A stretch of DNA of 64,000 nucleotides from Mya arenaria (GCF_026914265.1 NC_069131.1:6719001-6783000); one strand, 5' to 3'. Numbered from the stretch's first letter, positions 50,170 to 62,039 are shown. Notes: generated by a model from the letters alone, not told the origin. Numbers and translations: made by a program.

Positions 50170-50550
50170 TATATTTCAAAAAGTTTTAATATAAATCAAC
50201 GAACAATAAGCAGCTGTGTATATAGACTATTCACTAGTTTCCTTTTGAAAAATAAAATTATATAATCTCATAATAAGGAAGAAAATGGTTGCCAAGACAA
50301 CCCATCTAGCGCTTCACGGAGCAATTTGAAATTTACTCTTTCTGAAAATTGTTCACAATTCATATGTACTACCCAACCTGAATAACAGATGTCAAAACGT
50401 CACGTCAAAACATAAGACGACATTATGACGTCAGCTGCATCACACCGCAATTTATTAAAGCCATCTAACTGTAGACAAGTTTGTAACGATCAACGGAAGC
50501 AGAGAGGTATTTCGAAGATGTACGAAAAAACTGCAACGTTGAAGTCACGC

Positions 50551-50951
50551 ATGGAGCAGCGTGCTATGATCAAACATGGTGTTCGCAGCGGGATAGCTCC
50601 TACACATACTTATACGTTTATAACACTAGATAAATCAAAGCCAACATGTTCAAGGGCTTTGGTATTTCGCTGGCATGGATGTTTTTAGTGACGGGCGTGA
50701 AAAAGTGTGCAATTTAAAGCGGCAGACTGTCAGTCGTGAGTGAAAGTGGCGTAAATTCAGTGTGGGACAGGTTACAAGAAGACCGGCGGAGGACAGTGAG
50801 GGAAATTGGTGACTCTGTTCAGTTAAAATGGACAGTTGTTCATAATATCATGGAAGACTTGTACAGACAAATATTTAAGCAATGTGTTGAACGCCGCTGT
50901 AAGTGTGTACTTGCAAAAGGAGGGTATTTTGAAAAAAAATATATGACGTGA
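50551..50951 (+). pseudogene. Mariner transposase remnant, catalytic domain deleted
   Basis: The likely start is the ATG at 50551, reading MEQRAMIKHGVRSGIAPTHT. This fits the N-terminal helix-turn-helix of mariner transposases, followed by SRALVFRWHGCF and a stop at 50686. After a frameshift, a frame at about 50770-50860 reads DRRRTVREIGDSVQL and VVHNIMEDL, the second helix-turn-helix. The next residues are already the extreme C-terminus (FKQCVERRCKCVLAKGGYFE). The whole DD34D-type catalytic core between is missing. The element could only move if supplied with transposase from elsewhere. Confidence 0.85.
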
Positions 50952-51123
50952 CGCAATGAGGCAACGAAGTGCTCCGTGGCTTGTGACCTGTATTTTTTGT
51001 AATGTTTGTTGTGTACGTTCACTTCGTAGTATATTGTTGAGACTTTCAGGATTTGTTTATATTAGATAAAATTGTCAGCTGCTAAAATTTTATATGCATC
51101 CTATGACTTGTGTGTTTTTAATG

Positions 51124-51156
51124 AACGTAGTCTCAAAACTTTCCGGACATCCCTCG
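51124..51156 (-). repeat. Right terminal inverted repeat of mariner
   Basis: The reverse complement reads CGAGGGATGTCCGGAAAG followed by ttttgagactacgt, two mismatches from the left end. Confidence 0.95.
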
Positions 51157-51494
51157 TACTTAAAGATAAACACATTGATAAAACAATTATAACTTATTAT
51201 AGCATGTCTTCTAATTAGAAATACGCTTTCTTGGGTTTTAAGAATTAATAGGGCTTTGACGTCGTAGTTAGTTGTTTGAGGAATACGAAAATCTTGTATC
51301 ATAATAGATCACGTAGAAATGTAATTTCTATGGTAATTCTACGACCGTCACTAAATTGTGTCAATTTAGGAGAAAACACCTAAGTAGTTCCTACAACTTA
51401 TTCACTCCTTGTAGAGAAGATGAATCGCTTCAGATGGAACTGTTTTGAGATATTTGCCTTTATTTGCTGTTTGATGTACTAGAAAATAAAGGTA

Positions 51495-51900
51495 TGATAA
51501 ACATATACTCAAGTGTATGAAGGGCTATCGCCTTGTGCTTTGTGGTAACTAGAACAGCCCCTGCAGCTTCTATTAATAAGCATGTACTTACGTGTATGTA
51601 GGACTATCGCCTTGTGCTTTGTGGTAACTAGAACAGCCCCTGCAGCTTCTATTAATAAGCATGTACTTACGTGTATGTAGGACTATCGCCTTGTGCTTTG
51701 TGGTAACTAGAACAGCCCCTGCAGCTTCTATTAATAAGCATGTACTTACGTGTATGTAGGGCTATCGCCTTGTGCTTTGTGGTAACTAGAACAGCCCCTG
51801 CAGCTTCTATTTATTAGCATGTAATCAAATGTATGTAGAGCCATCGCCTTGTGCTTTGTGGTGACTAAATTTGTCCCTGTAGCTTCGATTGATCAATATT
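51495..51900. repeat. Minisatellite, 79 bp unit, ~5 nearly identical copies (R2)
   Basis: tgtggtaact occurs at 51541, 51620, 51699 and 51778, an exact 79-base period, with almost no differences over the central units. It is the same family as 45490-45960, but far more uniform. R3 lacks a comparable array. Confidence 0.95.
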
Positions 51901-52394
51901 CACTTGTTGTTTAAATTGACTTGTATCGCTTTAACAGCACAAGAATGAGACTTGGTTGCGCAGTAAATGTTTCCCCGAAGCAATGATAGTGTTGATTAAA
52001 GTCAGGAATTAGCCAAACAATAACAGGAGCTTTAGCATTAATTTTTATTTAAGCAGTGCGAATTGATTGAAGGGCGATGTTATTACATTAGGATGATAAT
52101 ACAACTAATCAAATCACTGAACGTACTATTGATAAGGGATATTTGTGTGGATGGGGGTTGGGAGTTTTTTTTTATGTATTTTTGTCGCAAAAATAAATAT
52201 TTACATTTCTAGTGAAGAAGAACAAGATTAATTCCATGTGTAAGTTAATGTTGTATTGTTGTTTTCAAAAGTTTGAAAATGATCAGTTTCGGATACTTGA
52301 AAAGATCTGGCCCCAATATCACAAAAATCACAAAAACGACTCTCGATCCAAATCAATATTTGGTTAATATTTTATAAAACAAATATTGGTTTTC

Positions 52395-52451
52395 AAAAAA
52401 TGTACTTGAGTTCAATTTATTATTTTCTAGTTATACTCAAGTACATTTTTT
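52395..52451. ncRNA. Conserved 17 bp hairpin (R2), possible structured element
   Basis: AAAAAATGTACTTGAGT (52395-52411) and its exact reverse complement (52435-52451) enclose a 23-base loop. R3 keeps the hairpin at 60420-60478, and at one stem position an A-T pair is replaced by G-C on both arms. It could be an RNA stem or simply an inverted repeat maintained as DNA. Transcription is unknown. Confidence 0.3.
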
Positions 52452-53125
52452 GCTCTAGAAATATAACCCATCAGAGAATGTGCATTTTTAAAGAATAACT
52501 ATTTTGTAATTTTGAATCATACCGTATTATAATGTGGAAAAATTAGTTGCACTAGAGATTTAACAATGGCTGGAGTATGTTCGTGATATTCGGGCCTATC
52601 CCTTTTTCAAAGCATGTGCAGTTATAATAAAACAACTGAACTTATTTCTAAGTGATTTACGAACAATGCAGTATTTTGGTTACATCCATTTCCGTTGTGT
52701 TGTGTGTGTTTCATTGCTGGTATGTAGGTCTTTGGTCATAGTGCCAGTATCAAGATTTCAGTTAATATCTTGCGGCTGAACTTGTCTGCTGGAAGAGCTT
52801 CAATACATTTAAAATGTAAAGATGAATTTATAAAATTGGAACGGAACATATCAAGAATATGTGCGTGACAGACGCTTTTTATTTCCCTGATGTCAAGAAG
52901 AACACGTTAAATAATGAACGTTTAAGTCAATAGTTCATGTGCATTTAATTACTATAATACATTTATATTGTACAAAATATAAACCATGACGAAATAAAAC
53001 GTCATAACGATACAAAATTAAACAACGATTTATTATAGACCCCTTATCACGGCCAGACACATGCACATTATATTGGCAAGTACAATTTGAACATACAAAA
53101 TCAATAATGAATATATATAGAGACT

Positions 53126-53274
53126 ATTTGTTTATTTCAGTGTAAGATCGTATTATATTTCACGAGTGTCATAGAAAAACATATTTTCACGAGTGGCGAA
53201 GCCACGAGTGAAAATGTAGTTTATGTATGATCACGAGTGAAATTGAATACGATCTTACACTGAAATAAACAAAT
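53126..53274. mobile_element. 149 bp palindromic element (R2)
   Basis: Arms of about 38 bases (atttgtttatttcagtgtaa... and its reverse complement ending ...ttacactgaaataaacaaat) differ at only a few positions. The centre carries several cacgagtg copies and a small ggcgaagcc hairpin. A related palindrome lies at 61621-61754 in R3. This is probably a foldback-type element or the palindromic end of a larger one. Confidence 0.75.
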
Positions 53275-54374
53275 TTTCTGTTTCTTTTATGCTTATTTTC
53301 GGAGTTTTATTAGTTTTATATTTATTTCTGAATTACCCCCTTTTTTGAAAAGGGTGGTTTTTATGCTGCTACCCGTGGGACGCCCCTCATGCAAAATTAT
53401 AGCTGTCAACTTTTCTATTTTCGGTTTGCTGAGAAATAATTCTCTGTTATTCATTCTTATAGTTTATTATTCGCTCGTTTTTTAGTGCAAAACTTTTATG
53501 AATAGTAAACAATGATGATTTATAAGTGCACATATGTTCCAAAAAATAATGAAAACCCTTTTATTTTAAGTTGGGCATGTATACATAACCAAATTACTAC
53601 GCCGCTATTTAAGAATGAAAATTTGGAAGGTCAAATGTGATAGCAAAACAAATGCGGATACTCACTGGATTATAACATTATTCTTAGTTTAAGATTGCAT
53701 GTGTTTCATAGTAAATTGATATTCAGTCATCTTACTGTCAGAGACAAGTTTGTTTCGCTTGAAAACAGGTTTGTTTTCCAGATAAAGATTGAATGCCATG
53801 CTAGTTTGTTGAAAATTTTTGAGGTGTGGGTGGGGTAAAAATATCGGATTATCTGTAAATTGTAGTGTGAATTTTCCGGGAAGCTCATTTTACGTACTAC
53901 AACGGCAAACAGTTCAAAATACATTTGAACGATGATTTAAAATTCTATTTATGTTCGAACAGTTGATTTTGTCTGTAATTTGTTTGGTATGAAAGCAAAT
54001 GTTCGAACATTCAGCTTCAAAGATCAAGAAAATGTTTGAAAAACGGAATAACCGGTAATAAACGGTATATTGGTAATTTCCAAATATATATTGATTTCAA
54101 TTTATAAAACATTTCTTTAAAAAAAGTTTTAAACATTTTTTGCCAACATTTATTGGTTCAAAGTCCAGTGTTCTGTTTTGATCAAGGCAAGTTACTACAA
54201 AGGGATTTAAAAGTGGCTCTGAAAGTCCATATTTTCACTCCTTATTTTGCCGGGAAAATATCAAATTGATATAGTTGTTATTTCACTGTTTAAACCCCAC
54301 ATTTCATCGGAAAGCATGAACAAAAATATTATATTATGTACAAAAACAGTCCAGGATACAAATATAATGGCATC

Positions 54375-54605
54375 TGTGATCTCTCTGATTTACAACATTA
54401 TAACGTCAGTGATATTTCAAATATACAAGTTTATAACGTGAGTGATATTTCTGATATACAAGTTTATAACGTCAGTGATATTTCTGATATACAAGTTCAT
54501 AACGTCAGTAATATTTCTGATGTACAACTTTATAATGGCAATGATATCTCTGATGAACAACGTCATGGCGACAGTGGTATTTCTGATGAACAAACATACA
54601 GTGTA
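54375..54605. repeat. Minisatellite, 33 bp unit, ~6-7 copies (R2)
   Basis: The unit cagtgatatttctgatatac followed by aagtttataacgt repeats every 33 bases with increasing decay to the right. As 33 is 11 codons, a plus-strand frame (54336-54608) shows an 11-residue period (YNVSDISDIQV), ending soon after the array. Related units lie at 61425-61600 and 62040-62150. Confidence 0.88.
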
Positions 54606-54689
54606 TAATTATAAGATATTTCACCGAGTTTAGACATTGCTTTAGGACAAGTTAGGATTGCTTTGGATATATAACTTTGCTTGTTGAAC

Positions 54690-54790
54690 TGTTTTTTTCT
54701 CTGTTTTTTTTGTGTGTTTATTTATATATTTTCTATCACTCATGCTCTTGTGGGCGAAGAGTGTAAAGAAAACTTGAAACTTGAAACATG
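54690..54790 (+). mobile_element. Possible retroposon 3' end with (CTTGAAA)n tail
   Basis: A T-rich stretch is followed by tgggcgaagagtgtaaagaa and two to three iterations of acttgaa. This layout is seen at the 3' ends of animal SINE/LINE-type retroposons. The body and 5' end are not identified. Confidence 0.35.
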
Positions 54791-55199
54791 AATAGTGTTA
54801 CTCATCAAATCTAAATAATATAATATCAAGTATAATTATATAGGTTTCGAAAACAATTGAATCAAATTCAATATCCTCCAAATTGTTAAAGTTCATTGTT
54901 ACCAACACAATGATTTATGGACATATATAGTAATAACATGTCAACTACGACGTCCCCCGACACTATAGAGTATTACTGTGTGATAATATGCACAGAAGTA
55001 TTTTGGTAGAAGACAGGTTTTGAGCCACTGTAGTGTACGGTAATATTAACGTTTTATACACTCTTTTTAGAGTCATCAAAGTAAACATGTTTTGAAAAGG
55101 TTTCAAATTCGTCTGTCCATGCACTAAACCATGCAAGGGCATTATCACTTCGTCATTGTGACGCAAATCTTGTTAAGAAGGGAAATAACAACGTTAACC
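54791..55199. other. Unassigned spacer between R2 and R3
   Basis: Only short frames without motifs (for example minus 54963-55166). No repeats are seen. Confidence 0.45.
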
Positions 55200-56499
55200 T
55201 CTCGTGGGTTTCTCCTGTGTTGTTTCAAGTGTATTTCAAGGTGTAAGTTTTCAGTTTGTTTCACACCTCAGCCAAATATTGGCTTGTTTCTTAGTTAAAA
55301 CATATATATTTTACAACTATTGTGTAACATGTTAATAAAACAACGCTGTATTAATCACTCTTGTTGGCACAATGCAACGCGACAGTGTGGTGTTGTGTTG
55401 TAGGGAAACCTGAGCAACCGGTAAAAATAACTTGTCCGGCTTGGTGACTACGATCCAAACTTACATTCACTCAGGGCAAATAACAAACATCAACAATTAA
55501 CGCAAAGCCTCATAACAAACTGGGTTGCAGGACAACCACACACAACTAGCAATCTTACCATTTACATGTTCAGGTGTTTTTGTTTTAAAAATATTCGACC
55601 GACGGTTTTAACATTATAAAATTAATAACGCATTTAAAATAAAAATAGGAACATGGTATACACTTAAGTGCAACAAGAATAGGGTTATCAATGTAAAATG
55701 TTTGACAACACCCATTTAGGGGGATGCCCGTGGTGATTTCTGCTATTTTGGTTAATTTTGTATAATTTAAATAATCATACAAGCAGTGTTATACTGTAAG
55801 AAAAAACAGTCTGAAAGCTTGATTTTACTTGGACAAATTATTTCAGATATATGTTTCTTTTTTTTAAGGAGTTTTCACTGTTGATCCTGCAGAGTTGTTA
55901 CTGTAAATCCGGCCGGGTGAGATTTATAAGTTATTTTACGTTATTCATCATCAAAGAAGGCAAGACAATTGTCGAATGCACACATCATGCAGAAGGAAGA
56001 CTTGAAGTTTATGCCATGTCTCACACCAGGAAATCACAAGCTATTGCTGCTTTTATGGTTTGGCAAATTAATATATTCATATTGATGAAATACTTAAACT
56101 TTTGAATCCAAAATGAAAGTTCAACAAACTTCTCTGATAAAATGGCTTTTCCAAGAAATGCAAATTCTTTAAAACCAAAAAGATATGATAAAGGCTGCTA
56201 AAATCATTTTACCATCCACACATTTTGCAAATAATGTATCTTTTATCCTTGCTGTATATTTAACCAATATAAAATTAAATATATAAATTAAATGACATTT
56301 TGAAACAGTTATGTTGTTGTCGTTGAAACTCATTTCCTAATAATGGCCCTTAAATGAAAGTAAAAAACATTAGATCGTAATTTTAGGTACCGGATGTTTA
56401 TGCTAGAAAACATATTTACCCATAAGTGTTTGAATTTATTTTTATAAGACCGCATCAATGGTTACAAGCGTTCCTGAGATAATAAAATCACGTGTATGA

Positions 56500-57560
56500 C
56501 TGAACTTAAAATGAATTATTATATTGGATCAAAGCCTAACAGATACACAATGAGAGGTACACAGCGTCACAAGGCAATAAGCCCAGTAGCCAAACAGTTT
56601 ATCTATGCTCTATCTATGCTTTGGGATCAAAGCAGAACGGACAATCATCGAGGGGCAAATGGCGTCACAAAACAACAAGCTCAGAAGGCAAACAGTTATC
56701 TATACTTTTGATTCAAAGTCTAACAGACACTCAATGACAGCCACATAGTATCACAAGGCAACAAGCCCAGAAGCCAGACAATATTAAACTTTTGATTCAA
56801 AGTCTAACATACACTCAACGACAGCCACAAAGAGTCAACAGGCAACAAGCCAAGAAGCCTAACAGTTAATGTTTTCTTTGGATCAAAGCCTTACAGACAT
56901 TCATCGGGGGCCACACAGCGTTACAAGGCGATTTATGCCCAGAAGCCAAACAACTAACTTTTCCTTTGGATCAAAGCCTTACAGACATTCATCGGGGGCC
57001 ACGCAGCGTCACAAGGCGATATATGCCCAGAAGCCAAACAGTTAATTTTTCCTTTGGATGAAACCCTTACAGACATTCATCGGGGGCCACACAGCGTCAC
57101 AGGGCATTATATGCCCAGAAGCAAAACAATTACCTTTTCCTTAGGATCGAAACTTTACAGACATTCATCGGGGGCCACACAGCGTCACAAGGCGATATAT
57201 GCCCAGAAGCCAAACAGTAAACTTTTCCTTTGGATCGAATTCTTACAGACACTCAACGACAGCCGCACAGCGTCACAAGGCGCAACAAGCTCTGAAGCCA
57301 AACAACTTACTTTTCCTTTGGATCGAAGCCTTCCAGACACTCAACGACAGCCACACAGCTTCACAAGGCGATATATGCCCAGTAGCCAAACAGTTATTTT
57401 TTCCTTTGGATCGAAGCCTTCCAGACACTCAACAACAGTCACACAGCTTCACAAGGCGATATATGCCCAGTAGCAAATTAATTCACTATCTTCTTGGATC
57501 GAAACCTAACAGGCACTCAACGAGAGGAAGAAAGCGTCAAAATGCAACGAGCTTAGATAT
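56500..57560. repeat. Minisatellite, 88 bp unit, ~12 copies (R3)
   Basis: ggatc(a/g)aagcc-type motifs start at 56881, 56969, 57057, 57145, 57233, 57321, 57409 and 57497, an exact 88-base period. To the left, degenerate units at 56527, 56624, 56710 and 56794 are spaced 84-97. The unit reads cttacagacattcatcgggg ... cagcgtcacaaggcgatata ... tgcccagaagccaaaca. R1, R2 and R4 have only about two such motifs each. The frames over it (57054-57473, 57199-57738) shift each unit and are by-products. Confidence 0.95.
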
Positions 57561-58079
57561 AGAAATCTTAAATATAACATTGAGGTTACCGTTTTGGAAC
57601 ATTCAGATCATACAGTATTTCGGAAACAAACCGCATAAGACTGCCAACGTTTATATTGCAATTATACAAGAGATAAAAGTCAATCGATTGACATGCCACA
57701 AGAACACAATGTATGTTGGTCTTAAACAACCTCAATGAAATGATTATCGTGTCAAGAAACCGGATGAGGTCAAGGAACAAATATTTCTTAACACTTGATT
57801 GACTCTAGATTCAATAGAGTGCCCAACACGGCACTTGACCACACATGTTTCTTAACAATGTAGGTTAATCAATATAATACTATACTAGAGATACAACTAG
57901 AAATAATTAATTGGTCATAGAAAAATGTAAACTAAAACAAGCGTAGTTCTGAATTATACCTAATAGAATACGTGGAGCAGTTCTCATTCACATCAATCGA
58001 AACGGGTTTGGCTCAATTAACATTGATATTTGAAAACCCATCAATTACCATTTAAAAGTATGGATAAGAAACAGTAATT

Positions 58080-58950
58080 AGTCGGCGACCAGAAGGACGC
58101 CGACTATATTTGATATTACTTTAGAAATATTCCAACTTAGGGACTAGTGCATAAATTGCAGAACAATGTTTTCAATAGTTTCCACGTTGCATGATAAAAT
58201 ATGAAGTTCAGTATGTTTTATAAAACTTAACACTTTAATTGATAATGAAACCTTAAATTATAATAGCCCTGCTTATCATTTTGAAAATTTTGATTTTAAA
58301 TACCAACTCAATCATAACAACTCGGTCATCTCCGAGATAGATACAGGCCGAGGTGTTCCGATTGATATCAATAGATGAAGGTTACACGGTACTTTTACAA
58401 TATCCTTAATGTTTGTACACCTCCTACGCAGTAATCTCCTTTGGTGACGGCAAATATGCCGAGTTTTGAAAAATTAACCTTGAGCTTAATTGTTTGTTTT
58501 GAAAATGTCATTTGAAAGAATGATCTCCAGATAATCCCCTCTTGATGTATGGTATTTTTATCCCCGTTCTATATACTCATATGAGTGAAATGTGTTACAA
58601 AAACGTATACAAAATATAAAGAAAGGAATTAACATAACATTCCGGTACAAATAAAAGGTGAATTTCATGCTATTGAAATCTATGTATTAGACCATTGACT
58701 CTAATTCTACCGAAGAAATGTATCTATATTTTCGTTATAATTTAGTTTTAACCGGAGGATAAGCTTTGGAAAAAACCCAGAATATCTATAATTCCGGGCT
58801 TAAACTATTGTAACAATATTATTAACTATAATGTCCTTCGAGAATTTGTACACCCAACATAAAAACAACTATTATCATTGACAAAATAACTATCTGCATG
58901 CACGTTTTTCTTCTAATTTCATTGCGCCGACTTGATGCTATGCATCAACT
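58080..58950. mobile_element. Helentron-like nonautonomous insertion (candidate), private to R3
   Basis: About 870 bases interrupt the match to R1 (44650-44690), where ggatgagttatattatta continues directly into tttgttcttaatcgagcaaa. The left end begins AGTCGGCG (58080-58087), which also pairs with CGCCGACT at 58098-58105 in a short hairpin. A second CGCCGACT at 58925-58932 is inverted relative to the left end and is followed at once by a terminal hairpin TTGATGC-TAT-GCATCAA (58932-58948) and a T-run. A 5' inverted motif repeated just ahead of a 3' terminal stem-loop is the layout described for Helentron/Helitron2-type elements and their short derivatives. No coding sequence is present. An alternative is a TIR element with very short termini. 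Confidence 0.5.
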
Positions 58951-60419
58951 TTTTTCTTGCATTATTTGTTAATTATCAAGCAAAAGTCTCATCAGATGGC
59001 TTGCAAGAAAATTCTCTTCATGGTTTGTTTTATTCACATTAAGTCGGATTTTGTTGTGTCATTTAACAATAAACAATTAATTAATTGGTGGTAATAATTA
59101 TTGCATAGCGTGATGCAACCATGTGCATAAAATCCGTTTACTCTTCGATTAGTTAAGTATGCATTTGTTGACGCTGCGCCCACAGATTCATTGATAATTA
59201 AAGAGGAACCCACACGACCAACACCGATTTGTTTCTTATATAATGAGTCATTATTGTCTGTGAAGTACAATGTGCATTCTGAAACATTCAGCTAGATGCA
59301 GAATATCGCTACATTAATTTGGTTTGAAAAGATGAAAAGTATTGATAAAACAATAATAGTTTGATGTAACATTACCACTGATTACAAATACGTTTTTCTG
59401 CCTTTCCAAATAGAATAGAGCTAGGACGTTCTAGTTTTTGGAGGCATACGAGAATTGTGTATCCTAATTAAGTAAAAATGAAAATGCTATGGTAATTCTA
59501 AAACCGTCACTAAATAAACAGTATTTAAGACATAACTTACGGCGCAAGAGTGATATAACCCCATGCAATAGTTTCATATATAACTAGTGTAATAATTATG
59601 CAAATAAGGTAACCGCATCACAAAAATGTATTCATACGCGCTGTCATGAAAACGTAAACAAACATCAGAAACAATGTTTCAAAATAAATCCTGTCGGTCT
59701 CAACAAACTCAGCTCCACAATCAAACAAATGGTGAAGAAGGCTGTGCTTAATCCAAACAAATGACCCCCTGATCGCAGCGCCAGAAAATACCTCGTATTG
59801 AATGCGTGTTTATTTTCCCAGATTTCAAATAACTCATTTAGCGCACGCTTTTCTGGGTAATTTGTTAGTGTTAATTATTAGTCTTTCTCATCAATAACAA
59901 CAAGTTTTCGATATCGAACAACAGCACAAAAAATGAAACTATGCTGCGCATTGCATGCTTTCCAGAAACAATGTCATTGTTGTTTTATGTCAGGAAATAG
60001 CCAAACACTAACAGAATCTTTGGTATTAAAGTTGAAAGAAGTGCGTATGGATTTAAGGGCGATGGAATTTCATTATGATAGCAAAACAAATAATCAAATC
60101 ACTGAAGGTACTACAGGTGAGGGATATTCTTTGGGATGTTGTCATTATAATATGTATTTCTGTTGCGAAACTCACTCAAAATTTACATTTATTTGCGTCC
60201 TTGGATTCACTAGTAAAATAATAAGATGGATTCCACTTGTGAGTTTTAAAAAATGATTTGTTTCAGATACTTGATAAGATCTGGTCCCAATAGCATAAAA
60301 CATCTCCATCCTAATCTCAACTCATTTGAAAACATAACCTATATATAAAAGCTCCTTCTCTCATATATAATGTTGATACAAATATTTGGTCAGTATTAAA
60401 AGAAAAAATAATTATATAT

Positions 60420-60478
60420 CAGAAATTGTACTTGATTTCAATCTATATATGTTTAGTTATACTCAAGTACATTTTCTG
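60420..60478. ncRNA. Conserved hairpin (R3 counterpart of 52395-52451)
   Basis: CAGAAATTGTACTTGATT and actcaagtacattttctg form a stem with two mismatches around a similar ~23-base loop. Compared with R2, one pair has changed on both sides (A-T to G-C), while two other differences weaken it. Confidence 0.3.
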
Positions 60479-61424
60479 GCTCTAGAAATAATGTTCTTAA
60501 GTATTTTGAGCAATGATGGTTATCATTATGCGTAAGAGAATGTGCTTTATAAAATAATAAATCATCCGTATTTTTCAATCATACCATGTTGGAATGTGGA
60601 AACATAAGTTGCACTTGAGATTTAAATTGGCTGGAATATGTTCGTGATATCAGGGCCTGTTCCTTTTTGTAAAACTGTGCAGTTATGATAAAAAAAACTT
60701 AATTGATTTCTTATCGATTAACGAATATTTAAGTATTATGTTAACATTGCTGGTATTTAGGTCTTTAGTCATAGAATCAGTATCAAGATCCAAGTTTATA
60801 TCCGGCGGCTGCACTTGTTGGAAACATTTCTGTAAATTTACACTTTAGATAAATTATCCAATTGCAATGGAACATATCAGGAATAGTTGCGCGACAAACG
60901 TTTTTGTATTGATTTGATGTCAAGAAGAACACGTTAAATCATGAACGATTGAGTCAATATTCATGTGCATTTAATTACTATAATACATTTATATGTACAA
61001 GTTATTATACAAAATATAAACCATGATGGAATAAAACGTCATAACGATTCAAAATAAAACAACGACTTATTACGGCCAGAACCATGCACATTGTATTGGC
61101 AAGTACAATTTGAACATACAAATAATAAATATATAAAATAGTATGTACCAAAACAGTCCTAGATAAATATATAATGGGCAAATAGTACGCAACTGGAATC
61201 GTTAGACGGAATGGATTGGACAGGATAACATTCAACAGTCCCACGGACTCCACACACTTTGACCAGCCTAATTGCGTTCATACCACGATAATGACATCAA
61301 TACCGCAATTCATTACTTATATTTACACCAATAGTGAATTAGTTCATTCAAGAATCGTAAAAACATATTCATTTCATCTAAGAAAACCTTTCAGAAATCC
61401 TTTCTTACCCATTATGTATTAGTG

Positions 61425-61600
61425 TTATTTCTGATGTAGAACGTCATTACGTTAGCGATATTTATGATGAACAACTTCAAAACAACGGTGATATTTCTGA
61501 TGTACAATTTCATAACGTTAGTAATATTTCTGATAAACAATTTTATAACGTCAATGACATTTCTTGTTTATAACGTCATAACGACAGTAGTATTTTGGTA
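61425..61600. repeat. 33 bp-family repeats, ~5 decayed units (R3)
   Basis: tgatatttctgatgtacaat followed by ttcataacgtt and variants recur at about 33 bases, on the opposite side of the palindrome from R2 (before it here, after it in R2). Confidence 0.75.
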
Positions 61601-61620
61601 TATACAGAGTATAATTGCTC

Positions 61621-61754
61621 GTTTCAGTGTAAGATCATAATATATTACACAGAGTGAGCACCAAAGGGTATAATTCACGAGTGGCATAGCTTTGAGTGAA
61701 ATATATACTTTTTGTGTTCGCGAGGTGAAATATATGGCAATCCTACACTGAAAC
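61621..61754. mobile_element. 134 bp palindromic element (R3)
   Basis: GTTTCAGTGTAAGAT at the left and its near-complement atcctacactgaaac at the right bracket a centre with gagtgagc, cacgagtgg and gcgaggtg remnants. It is the diverged counterpart of 53126-53274. Confidence 0.65.
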
Positions 61755-62039
61755 AAAAAATATGAAATGCCTAAAAAGGATATTAAATGACAGTACTTTT
61801 TTGCTTTTCAGAGAAGCGCGCCAAAATGTATGCAAAGGTTACGTCACTTCTGAAAAGACGTCGTTGAATTTGATTTCCAGCCCCATGCGCGTTGACGTTT
61901 TATCTGAATATGAGAGCGTTCTAAATTTTCAGTGAAGAGTAAAAAATATCAAAATATTATTTCACTGTTTGGATCAGTAAAATGTCATTTTTATTTCACT
62001 GATTAATCTCTATAAACCATATTATCCATTAAGCATATA

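Larger units (their letters stand above)
50137..51156 (+). mobile_element. Mariner-family transposon, internally deleted (1,020 bp)
   Basis: The ends are inverted repeats of about 31 bases starting CGAGGG(T/A)TGTCCGGAAAG, with two mismatches. They are flanked by the TA target duplication typical of Tc1/mariner elements (50135-50136 and 51157-51158). R1 near 44945 (tttatttggtttgtaaagataaaag) and R3 near 59312 have the uninterrupted site, which proves the insertion. The interior holds only remnants of transposase. Confidence 0.95.
48430..54650. repeat. Right-hand duplication unit R2
   Basis: Landmarks in order: aataaagttgtgttgattcaaatg (about 48516), aaactgggttgcagg (about 48893), gttacaagaataggg (about 49046), ggagttttcactgttgacccggc (about 49239), 88 bp-type motifs (about 49430-49600), gtttactcctcgattag (about 49950), mariner, the 79 bp array, hairpin, 149 bp palindrome and 33 bp repeats. 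The same order occurs in R3. No intact gene is seen. Confidence 0.8.

Noticed and set aside
57054..57738. Overlapping long frames over the 88 bp array
   Set aside because: The 88-base period shifts phase each unit, so the frames are by-products of repeats lacking stops.
59933..60256. 107-codon plus-strand frame with several cysteines
   Set aside because: The corresponding sequence in R1 (about 46347) and R2 (about 51945) carries stops and frame changes, so it is not a conserved gene.
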